NCBI GenBank assembly: GCA_947630775.1
Contig: CANRIY010000078.1
Span: 1-7,261 of the forward strand
Origin: an uncultured Clostridia bacterium
Lineage (GTDB): Bacteria; Bacillota; Clostridia; Christensenellales; Borkfalkiaceae
Reading direction: 5' to 3'
DNA length: 7,261 nucleotides
Positions 1 through 5,018 of the stretch are shown piece by piece. The notes beneath the pieces were generated by a model. It did no database searches. It was not told the origin of the DNA and saw nothing but the letters and a program-made list of their open reading frames with translations. The translations under genes were made by a program, and so were the position numbers. The stretch's first letter is position 1. Every line of letters begins with the position of its first letter.

Positions 1-104
1 TTCACCTCGAAGAGGTACCTGTAATCTCCGCTCTTGGGCTTTTCCATGGCGGCGCCCCTCGAATATGCCAAGAGCGGAGATTACAGGTACCTCTTCGAGG
101 TGAA
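1..104. repeat. Perfect 37-bp inverted repeat (fold-back) at window edge
   Basis: Bases 1-37 are the exact reverse complement of 68-104, separated by a 30-nt spacer (38-67). The right arm is ordinary coding sequence of the dehydrogenase gene. The left arm reads the same coding sequence backwards and introduces an in-frame TAA at 22-24. The left arm ends exactly where the protein homology starts, at the Gly of the expected NAG motif. This pattern fits a chimeric fold-back at a contig end (amplification or assembly) better than a biological hairpin. The repeat is seen directly; the artefact reading is inference. Confidence 0.9.
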
Positions 105-603
105 CTATTTCGGCGCCGTGGAAGCGCTCAAAGCGGCGGCGCCCCTTCTCAAAAAGCGGGGCGGCAGGGCGATCCTCGTCGGCTCCCTCGGCGGTGATAT
201 GCCCATTCCGTACGACGGGTTCTATTCCTCTTCCAAGGCGGCGCTCGCGATGCTTGCGCGGGAGAGCGATTTAGAACTGAGAAAACAGGGCGTGCGCGTG
301 AGTGCGCTGCTCCCCGGCGGCACGGCGACGGATTTCACTTACGCACGGCGCGTGTACGGGGAAGAGGACGCCAAATCCTATACTCCCTCCGTGAAGAAGG
401 CGTCGGCGGCGCTTGCGAACATGGAGCAGGGGGGCATGAACCCCTCCCTCGTCGCGGATGCGATCGTCAAGCTTGCCGCGAAGCGGAATCCGCCCCCCGT
501 CGCCGTTGCGGGCGGGAAAAACACCTTTGCGCGGTTCATGTATAAGCTCCTGCCCGAGCGCGTCACCGACTGGTATGTGGCGAGAAGGTTCAACCAAAGG
601 TAA
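34..603 (+). CDS. Short-chain dehydrogenase/reductase (SDR), 5'-truncated
   Basis: This is the C-terminal two-thirds of a classical SDR oxidoreductase, an NAD(P)-dependent enzyme acting on an unknown alcohol or ketone. Counting the TTG at 34 as residue 1, the visible SDR landmarks are Asn24 in the helix-4 region (VNYFG), catalytic Ser51 (VGSLGG), the YxxxK pair Tyr64/Lys68 (YSSSK), and the segment after strand 6 (LLPGGTATDF, 92-101). The cofactor-binding TGxxxGIG region is missing. Homologues would carry roughly 60-80 more residues before this point. The sequence GFSMAAPLE corresponds to what follows the NNAG motif, so true coding probably begins at about 37. The TTG at 34 lies in the fold-back and is not a credible start. 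The C-terminus (to FNQR) looks intact. A hairpin at 634-665 may end its transcript. Family assignment is secure; substrate is unknown. Confidence 0.85.
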   Translation: MGFSMAAPLEYAKSGDYRYLFEVNYFGAVEALKAAAPLLKKRGGRAILVGSLGGDMPIPYDGFYSSSKAALAMLARESDLELRKQGVRVSALLPGGTATDFTYARRVYGEEDAKSYTPSVKKASAALANMEQGGMNPSLVADAIVKLAAKRNPPPVAVAGGKNTFARFMYKLLPERVTDWYVARRFNQR

Positions 604-633
604 GCGCCCGCCCCTCACAATTTCAGAAATTTA

Positions 634-665
634 TCCCCCTCAGAAAATTGACAGGAAGAGGGGGA
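634..665. terminator. 8-bp dyad over the fhs promoter; possible terminator or operator
   Basis: TCCCCCTC (634-641) and GAGGGGGA (658-665) are perfect inverted repeats with a 16-nt loop. The loop contains the -35 box of the fhs promoter. A T-rich but interrupted stretch (667-683) follows, so the dyad could act as a weak intrinsic terminator for the dehydrogenase gene. It could equally be an operator, or chance in GC-rich DNA. The dyad is seen; the function is inference. Confidence 0.4.
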
Positions 666-677
666 ATTTGTTATACT
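648..677 (+). promoter_or_regulatory. Sigma-A-type promoter of fhs, implying a leaderless mRNA
   Basis: A consensus -35 box TTGACA (648-653) is followed after 18 nt by the -10 box TATACT (672-677, five of six consensus bases). The -10 box is preceded by TGT, an extended -10. Only six bases (678-683) separate it from the fhs ATG at 684. A normal start point about 7 nt after the -10 box would fall on or next to the A of the ATG. No Shine-Dalgarno sequence lies within 15 nt of the ATG. Confidence 0.75.
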
Positions 678-683
678 TTTCTT

Positions 684-2348
684 ATGAAAACAGACATTGA
701 GATCGCACAGGAAGCAAAGCTCCTGCCTATCCGCGACGTCGCGGCAAAGGCTGGACTCACAGAGGACGAGATCGAGTACTACGGAAAGTATAAGGCGAAG
801 ATCGGGCTCGGCGTCATGTCCCGCCCGAAAGAGGACGGCAAGCTGATTCTTGTCACCGCCATTACGCCCACTCCCGCGGGCGAGGGGAAGACGACGACGA
901 CCATCGGGCTCGCGGACGGGCTCTCCCGCATCGGGAAAAGAGCCGTCGTCGCGCTCCGTGAACCCTCCCTCGGGCCCGTATTCGGCATCAAGGGGGGCGC
1001 CGCGGGGGGCGGATACGCGCAGGTCGTCCCGATGGAAGAGATCAATCTCCATTTTACGGGGGACTTCCACGCGATCGGCGCGGCGAACAACCTGCTCGCC
1101 GCCATGATCGATAACCATATCTTTCAGGGCAACGAACTCAACATCGACCCCGCAAAGATCACATGGCACCGCTGTGTGGATATGAACGACAGACAGCTCC
1201 GCTGTATCGAAGACGGGCTTGGCGGCCCCAAATCGGGCGTGCCGAGAAGGGACGCCTACGACATCACCGTCGCCAGCGAGATCATGGCGATCTTCTGCCT
1301 CGCGACCTCCCTTTCCGACCTCAAAGAGCGGCTCTCCCGCATCATCGTGGGATATACCTATGACGGGAAGCCCGTCACGGCGGGTGAATTGAAGGCGGCG
1401 GGCGCGATGACGGCGCTCCTCAAAGACGCCTTGAAGCCCAATTTAGTGCAGACGCTCGAGGGGACGCCCGCCCTTGTCCACGGGGGGCCCTTTGCGAACA
1501 TCGCGCACGGGTGCAACTCGGTCATCGCAACGAAAACCGCGCTGAAACTCGGCGATTACGTCGTGACGGAAGCGGGATTCGGCGCAGATCTCGGCGCGGA
1601 GAAGTTCCTCGACATCAAGTGCCGCTTTGCAGGGCTCAAGCCCTCTGCCGCCGTCGTCGTGGCGACGGTGCGCGCGCTCAAAATGCACGGCGGGCTTCCC
1701 AAGACGGAACTTTTGAGTGAGGACCTCGGCGCGCTGGAGCGGGGGATCCCCAATCTTCTGCGCCATGTCTCGAACATGAAGAACGTCTACGGTCTCCCCA
1801 CGGTGGTGGCGGTGAACCGCTTCCCCGCCGATACGGACGCAGAGATCGCGCTCGTCATCGAAAAGTGCAGGGCGCTCGGGGTCAATGCCGTGCTCTCCAC
1901 CGTCTGGGCGGAGGGCGGCAAGGGAGGCGAGGCGCTTGCGGAAGAGGTCGTCAGGCTCTGCGAAGAGAAGAGCGAGCTCCGCTTCTGCTATGAGACCGAT
2001 TTGCCCATCAAGGAAAAGATCCTCGCGCTTACGACCAAGATCTACGGGGGGGACGGCGTCGATTACACGCCCGAGGCGGAAGAGGAGATCGCGCGGCTCG
2101 AATCTCTCGGCTTCGGAAAAACGCCCGTCTGCATGGCAAAGACGCAATATTCTTTTTCGGACGACGCGGCAAAGCTCGGCGCGCCCGAACATTTCAGGAT
2201 CACGGTGAAAACCGTCCGTATTTCCGCGGGGGCGGGGTTTGTCGTCGCGCTCACGGGGAATATCATGACGATGCCGGGGCTCCCCAAGGATCCCGCCGCC
2301 GCCCACATCGACGTGGATGAAAACGGCAAGATCACGGGATTGTTTTAA
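684..2348 (+). CDS. fhs: Formate-tetrahydrofolate ligase
   Basis: This cytosolic enzyme makes 10-formyl-tetrahydrofolate from formate, ATP and tetrahydrofolate. It supplies purine and formyl-Met-tRNA synthesis and, in acetogens, the methyl branch of the Wood-Ljungdahl pathway. The product is 554 residues, close to the usual 550-560. Visible motifs are the P-loop PAGEGKTTT (64-72), the family signature REPSLGPVFGIKGGAAGGGY (92-111), the DFHAIGAANNLLAA segment (127-140), PRRDAYDITVASEI, and EAGFGADLGAEKF. I chose the ATG at 684 because family members begin MKTDIEIAQEAK. The in-frame extension to 648 runs through the promoter and would add twelve unrelated residues. Transcription probably starts at or beside this ATG, so the mRNA looks leaderless. 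The gene stands alone; no other folate or acetogenesis gene is in the window. Downstream is a repeat-filled gap rather than a clear terminator. Confidence 0.98.
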   Translation: MKTDIEIAQEAKLLPIRDVAAKAGLTEDEIEYYGKYKAKIGLGVMSRPKEDGKLILVTAITPTPAGEGKTTTTIGLADGLSRIGKRAVVALREPSLGPVFGIKGGAAGGGYAQVVPMEEINLHFTGDFHAIGAANNLLAAMIDNHIFQGNELNIDPAKITWHRCVDMNDRQLRCIEDGLGGPKSGVPRRDAYDITVASEIMAIFCLATSLSDLKERLSRIIVGYTYDGKPVTAGELKAAGAMTALLKDALKPNLVQTLEGTPALVHGGPFANIAHGCNSVIATKTALKLGDYVVTEAGFGADLGAEKFLDIKCRFAGLKPSAAVVVATVRALKMHGGLPKTELLSEDLGALERGIPNLLRHVSNMKNVYGLPTVVAVNRFPADTDAEIALVIEKCRALGVNAVLSTVWAEGGKGGEALAEEVVRLCEEKSELRFCYETDLPIKEKILALTTKIYGGDGVDYTPEAEEEIARLESLGFGKTPVCMAKTQYSFSDDAAKLGAPEHFRITVKTVRISAGAGFVVALTGNIMTMPGLPKDPAAAHIDVDENGKITGLF

Positions 2349-2365
2349 TTTCAGGGAACCCTTGG

Positions 2366-2411
2366 CGCCCCTTTTAGGGGAGCTGTCACGCGCCCTTGCG
2401 TGACTGAGGGG
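2366..2411 (+). repeat. Palindromic repeat, family 1, copy A
   Basis: Two consecutive hairpins: CCCCT/AGGGG (2368-2372 with 2376-2380, loop TTT) and GTCACGC/GCGTGAC (2385-2391 with 2398-2404, 6-nt loop), then TGAGGGG and TTTT (2412-2415). The order GC-rich hairpin, AGCT, GTCAC...GTGAC, TGAGGGG recurs in two further copies at 2534-2590 and 2605-2652. The copy lies 17 nt after the fhs stop. The final TTTT might let it act as a weak terminator, but the T run is short. Confidence 0.7.
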
Positions 2412-2428
2412 TTTTGGAAACCATTTAC

Positions 2429-2524
2429 CGCGTCATCCTGAGCCCCCTCATAGGTGGAGGATCCCGATAAACGGAGTCCGAACTTTCATCCTCGGGATTC
2501 TTCACATTCGTTCAGAATGACGCG
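2429..2524. repeat. About 96-bp palindromic repeat, family 2
   Basis: The ends are inverted repeats: 2429-2441 pairs with 2512-2524 with one mismatch (left CGCGTCATCCTGA). Inner arms 2454-2467 (GTGGAGGATCCCGA) and 2492-2505 (TCGGGATTCTTCAC) match at 12 of 14 positions, and both mismatches become G-U pairs in RNA. A 24-nt centre lies between the inner arms. The form 'GTCATyCTGA ... GGATyC ... CAGAATGACG' resembles dispersed intergenic repeats common in uncultured gut bacteria (from memory, not searched). A related half copy lies at the right end of the window. No open reading frame is evident, so it would be non-autonomous if mobile. Confidence 0.75.
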
Positions 2525-2533
2525 TTGCTCCTT

Positions 2534-2590
2534 GCCTTCCCCTTGAGGGGAAGGTGGCACGGCTGTCCTTGCCGTGACGGAAGGGGTGTC
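2534..2590 (+). repeat. Palindromic repeat, family 1, copy C1
   Basis: The hairpin CCTTCCCCT/AGGGGAAGG (2535-2543 with 2546-2554) is followed by CACGGC/GCCGTG (2558-2563 with 2571-2576) and ends GGGGTGTC (2583-2590). Its layout is the same as copy A. It faces copy C2: GGGGTGTC (2583-2590) pairs perfectly with GACACCCC (2605-2612) across a 14-nt centre. C1 and C2 together therefore form one larger inverted pair. Confidence 0.65.
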
Positions 2591-2597
2591 ATAGAAT
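2569..2597 (+). promoter_or_regulatory. Possible mutY promoter inside the repeat pair
   Basis: TTGCCG (2569-2574, four of six -35 consensus bases) and TAGAAT (2592-2597, five of six -10 bases) are 17 nt apart. The start point would be near 2604, giving mutY a leader of about 60 nt. The site lies across the right end of repeat copy C1 and the centre between C1 and C2. This is a weak match and could be chance. No better candidate precedes mutY. Confidence 0.25.
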
Positions 2598-2604
2598 TCA
2601 GAAC

Positions 2605-2652
2605 GACACCCCCTCAGTCACCTGTGGTGACAGCGCCCCCTCGAGGGGGAGC
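2605..2652 (-). repeat. Palindromic repeat, family 1, copy C2 (inverted)
   Basis: Read on the minus strand this has the family order: GGCTCCCCCTCGAGGGGG, then GTCACC...GGTGAC, then GAGGGGGTGTC. On the plus strand the parts are GACACCCC (2605-2612), GTCACC/GGTGAC (2617-2622 with 2626-2631) and the perfect 14-nt palindrome CCCCCTCGAGGGGG (2636-2649). It ends about 13 nt before the mutY ATG, so the immediate upstream region of mutY is repeat DNA. Confidence 0.7.
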
Positions 2653-2665
2653 CAAGAGATAACTT

Positions 2666-3784
2666 ATGCAAACGGAGACGGAAATTTTACAGGCCGCGGC
2701 GCCGCTTCTTTTAGAGTGGTTCCGCGCCAATCAAAGGGATCTGCCGTGGCGGAAAAACAGGACGTTTTACACCGCGCTCGTTGCCGAGATCATGCTCCAA
2801 CAGACCCGCGTCGAGGCGGTCAAAGAGCGGTACGTCGCGTTTTTGGAGAAATTCCCGACGGAAAAGGAGCTCGCGCTTGCCTCCGAGGACGAGGTGATGA
2901 AGGCGTGGGAAGGCCTCGGGTATTACACCCGCGCACGGAACCTGCAAAAGGCGGCAAAGACGCTCTTTGAAGAGGGTATCCCTCGGACATGGGTGGGGGT
3001 AAAATCGCTTGCGGGGGTCGGAGACTATACGGCGGGCGCGCTCTCGTCCATCGCCTTGGGGCTCAAAGAACCCGCCGTGGACGGGAACGTTATCCGCATT
3101 CTCACCCGCCTTCTTGCGGACGGAAGCGTGGTCGGCGACGCAGTCAAGAGGAAGTTTACCGAACTTCTCCGCGCCGTCTATCCCGACAGCACCGCCGACT
3201 TTTGCGAGGGGCTTATGGAGCTCGGCGCGATCGTCTGTGTGCCGAACGGGGCGCCCTTCTGCGAAAAGTGCCCGTGGGCGGGTCTCTGCCGTGCGCATCT
3301 TGCGGGAGAGGAAGAACGCTTCCCCGTCCGTGCCGAAAAAAAGGCGCGAAAAGTCGAATATCTCGACGTTTTCGTGCTCGTGTGCGGCGGAAGATATGCG
3401 CTCAAAAAGCGGGAGAAGGGGCTTTTGAAGGGGCTTTGGGAATTTCCGAACAGAGTTGCGGCGTGCCCACCCCCCTACCCCCCTCCTCGGGAGGGGGCAT
3501 GTCGTGAAGGAGCTCCCGCGGAGGGGGCATGTCGTGAAGGAGCTCCCGCGGAGGGGGCATGTCGTGAAGGAGCTCCCGCGGAGGGGGCATTAGAAAAGGG
3601 GGCTGTCCTCCTTGCGAAAAAGACGGCGAAGCATATCTTTACGCATGTCGAGTGGCGCATGACGGGGTATCTCATCGCGGTGGAAGAGCCTGCTCCCGTG
3701 TTCGTATGGGCGACGGCGGAGGAGATCGAAAAAAGTTATGCCATCCCGTCGGCGTTCGGGGCGTTCACGGAATGGGTGAAGTGA
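2666..3784 (+). CDS. mutY: Adenine DNA glycosylase MutY with an in-frame repeat insertion
   Basis: Removes adenine mispaired with 8-oxoguanine or G, starting base-excision repair. Residues 1-225 form the helix-hairpin-helix/iron-sulfur core: catalytic Glu41 (AEIMLQQTRV), hairpin motif LAGVGDYTAGA (115-125), catalytic Asp139 (VDGNVIR), and cluster cysteines Cys191, Cys199, Cys202 and Cys208. The spacing is CX7CX2CX5C, one residue longer in the first gap than E. coli MutY. Residues 232-372 are the NUDIX-like 8-oxoG recognition domain (GLWEFPN at 256-262; HIFTHVEW at 323-330, the FSH-loop equivalent). Between these lies a 58-residue Pro/Gly/Ala-rich stretch (263-320) with three EGACREGAPA units (276-305), longer than I expect for the family. 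All catalytic residues and the frame are intact, so the enzyme is probably active. No strong Shine-Dalgarno precedes the ATG; the start fits the family N-terminus. The upstream gap is repeat DNA. Confidence 0.95.
   Translation: MQTETEILQAAAPLLLEWFRANQRDLPWRKNRTFYTALVAEIMLQQTRVEAVKERYVAFLEKFPTEKELALASEDEVMKAWEGLGYYTRARNLQKAAKTLFEEGIPRTWVGVKSLAGVGDYTAGALSSIALGLKEPAVDGNVIRILTRLLADGSVVGDAVKRKFTELLRAVYPDSTADFCEGLMELGAIVCVPNGAPFCEKCPWAGLCRAHLAGEEERFPVRAEKKARKVEYLDVFVLVCGGRYALKKREKGLLKGLWEFPNRVAACPPPYPPPREGACREGAPAEGACREGAPAEGACREGAPAEGALEKGAVLLAKKTAKHIFTHVEWRMTGYLIAVEEPAPVFVWATAEEIEKSYAIPSAFGAFTEWVK
3479..3590 (+). repeat. 3.3-copy 30-bp in-frame tandem repeat inside mutY
   Basis: Three identical 30-bp units (3491-3520, 3521-3550, 3551-3580) and a 10-bp partial unit (3581-3590) lie in frame in mutY. 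Each unit encodes EGACREGAPA. The array is preceded by a hairpin CCCCCTCC/GGAGGGGG (3479-3486 with 3490-3497, loop TCG), and each unit contains the palindrome GGAGCTCC (first at 3509-3516). Because 30 is a multiple of three, copy-number changes would keep the frame. The perfect identity of the copies suggests recent expansion. The array may also be collapsed or miscounted in a short-read assembly. Confidence 0.95.
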
Positions 3785-3821
3785 AGTTCCCCGCAGGCGT
3801 GTAAAATTTCAAGACGCTTTT

Positions 3822-3858
3822 GCCGCGGTCTCAAATGTTGACAGCGGCGGTTTTTTTT
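3822..3858 (+). terminator. Likely intrinsic terminator of mutY, overlapping the tmk promoter
   Basis: GCCGC (3822-3826) pairs with GCGGC (3844-3848), extended by two possible U-G pairs. An inner TCAA/TTGA stem (3831-3834 with 3838-3841) closes an ATG loop. After GG comes a run of eight T (3851-3858). This is the expected form of a rho-independent terminator, though the stem is short and has an internal loop. The right arm contains the tmk -35 box, and the T run is the promoter spacer. Confidence 0.55.
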
Positions 3859-3866
3859 GTTATAAT
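3838..3866 (+). promoter_or_regulatory. Perfect-consensus promoter of the tmk cluster
   Basis: TTGACA (3838-3843), a 17-nt spacer, then TATAAT (3861-3866), with TGT before the -10 box (extended -10). Every hexamer base matches the sigma-A/sigma-70 consensus. Only nine bases lie between the -10 box and the tmk ATG at 3876, so the start point would be about 0-4 nt before the ATG. A GAGGA sequence (3867-3871) sits where a Shine-Dalgarno would, but is probably upstream of the transcript start. Confidence 0.88.
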
Positions 3867-3875
3867 GAGGACGCT

Positions 3876-4502
3876 ATGATCACAAAGGGTAAATTCATTG
3901 TTTTCGAGGGAACGGACGGAAGCGGAAAATCCACGCAGATGCGGCTTTTGTCATCCTATCTTCAAGAGCGCGGCGTTGCATGCGCCCTGACGCACGAGCC
4001 CACGACATCGCCGTTCGGCATGCTTCTCCGCGACTGCATGGGCGGGCGCACCGAAACGAGCGAATACGCGATCGCCGCCATGTTCGCCGCCGACCGTCTC
4101 GATCACATCGAAAATCCCGTGAACGGCATGAAAAAACAGCTCTTTGAGGGCGTCACCGTCCTCTGCGACAGATATTATTTTTCTTCCTTTGCCTACAACG
4201 GCGGGATCGTCCCGCTCGGGTGGGTGGAAGAACTCAACCGTCCTGCGATGGAACTCTTGCGTCCAGACCTTGTCGTCTATCTCGATCTGACCCCCGAAGA
4301 GGGCATGCGGCGGATCGCACGCCGCAGTGAGCGGGAGCGCTACGAGACCTTGGAACGCCAGCGCAAGACGCGGGAGAAGTACTTCGAAGTGTTCGAAAAA
4401 TACAAGGATCTCGAACATATCGTGATCGTTGAAAGCGAAAAGGAAATAGAGCAGACGCAGGCGCAGATCCGTGCGGCGGCGGACGCACTCTTCGGGTTTT
4501 GA
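3876..4502 (+). CDS. tmk: Thymidylate kinase (dTMP kinase)
   Basis: Phosphorylates dTMP to dTDP with ATP, the last dedicated step towards dTTP, in the cytosol. The 208-residue length is normal. Visible features are the P-loop GTDGSGKST (12-20), the EPT segment (41-43), the AADR motif (71-74), the CDRYYFSS dTMP-binding motif with Asp98/Arg99/Tyr100, LDLTPEEGMRR (136-146), and an Arg-rich LID region (148-165). The start is firm because the P-loop strand begins within ten residues of the ATG. It is the first gene of a tight cluster; its TGA is one base before the rimM ATG. The promoter position suggests a transcript with almost no leader, so expression of the cluster may begin by leaderless initiation. 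No residue looks abnormal. Function is inferred from these family motifs and is secure. Confidence 0.96.
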   Translation: MITKGKFIVFEGTDGSGKSTQMRLLSSYLQERGVACALTHEPTTSPFGMLLRDCMGGRTETSEYAIAAMFAADRLDHIENPVNGMKKQLFEGVTVLCDRYYFSSFAYNGGIVPLGWVEELNRPAMELLRPDLVVYLDLTPEEGMRRIARRSERERYETLERQRKTREKYFEVFEKYKDLEHIVIVESEKEIEQTQAQIRAAADALFGF

Positions 4503-4503
4503 T

Positions 4504-5007
4504 ATGGAAAAGATACTGATCGTCGGCGAAGTGTTAAAGCCGCAGGGGATCCGCGGCGAGATCAAGGTGAAGCCGTTTACGGACAGTGCGGAGGATTTTT
4601 ACGCCTTCAAACGCGTCTTTTTGGGCGGGGAGGAGTACCGCGTTTTCAAAGTGAGGACGGGCGGCGGCGCCGTCTTTCTCACCCTCCGCGGCGTGCCCGA
4701 CCGCAACGCCGCAGAACTTCTCCGCGGGAAGGAGATCTCTGTTTTGCGCGAGGACGCGCCAGAGCTTCGTGAGGGCGTCTATTATATCGCCGATCTGCTC
4801 GGTTCGGCGGTCGTGACGGAAGAGGGGGAGAATTTGGGCGTCCTCACCGATATCCGCCCCGCGGCGACCGATATTTATACGCTTGAAAAGGACGGCAAGG
4901 AGATCCTCTTCCCCGCCGCCGAAGGCGTCATTCTCAGGATCGATCCCGAAGCAAAACGCATCGTCGTCGATCGTAAGCGGTTTGGGGAAGTCGCGGTCAA
5001 AAATTAG
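4504..5007 (+). CDS. rimM: 16S rRNA processing / ribosome maturation factor RimM
   Basis: A 167-residue assembly factor that binds the 30S subunit near protein S19 and helps mature the 16S rRNA 3' head domain. Residues 1-82 form the RimM N-terminal barrel (VGEVLKPQGIRGEIKVKPFTD, with the conserved GxxGE and FTD). Residues 91-160 form the PRC-barrel (YYIADLLGSAVVTEEGENLG, then LFPAAEGVILRID). I chose the ATG at 4504 because homologues begin just before the first strand. An in-frame ATG at 4471 lies within tmk and adds 11 unrelated residues. The tmk stop and this ATG form TGATATG with a one-base gap, and no Shine-Dalgarno is visible, so translation is probably coupled to tmk. Elsewhere rimM commonly sits between rpsP/KH-protein genes and trmD; here tmk precedes it and an ABC pair follows. 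Confidence 0.95.
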   Translation: MEKILIVGEVLKPQGIRGEIKVKPFTDSAEDFYAFKRVFLGGEEYRVFKVRTGGGAVFLTLRGVPDRNAAELLRGKEISVLREDAPELREGVYYIADLLGSAVVTEEGENLGVLTDIRPAATDIYTLEKDGKEILFPAAEGVILRIDPEAKRIVVDRKRFGEVAVKN

Positions 5008-5018
5008 GGAGTAAGAAG

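Noticed and set aside
648..683. N-terminal extension of fhs from the ATG-less start at 648
   Set aside because: The twelve extra residues are unlike the family, and the start codon would be the TTG of the -35 box.
615..1169. Minus-strand ORF of 184 codons overlapping fhs and its promoter
   Set aside because: Antisense shadow of a strongly conserved gene, a common effect of GC-rich codon bias. It shows no recognisable protein features.
1443..2306. Long minus-strand ORF (287 codons) inside fhs
   Set aside because: Lies wholly opposite fhs, is rich in Arg, His, Asp and Gly as expected for a complement of GC-rich codons, and matches no family I know.
2711..3298. Minus-strand ORF opposite mutY
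   Set aside because: Mirror of conserved mutY codons; no independent start signals or domain pattern.
3491..3590. CRISPR-like array of 30-bp direct repeats
   Set aside because: The units are directly adjacent without spacers, lie in frame inside mutY, and no cas gene is nearby.
3797..3820. GCGT...ACGC followed by TTTT as a mutY terminator
   Set aside because: Only four base pairs around a 13-nt loop; the hairpin at 3822-3848 with eight T is a better candidate.
3867..3871. GAGGA as the Shine-Dalgarno site of tmk
   Set aside because: Begins directly after the -10 box, so it is most likely upstream of the transcript start. It would count only if transcription begins unusually close to the -10 box or from a promoter further upstream.
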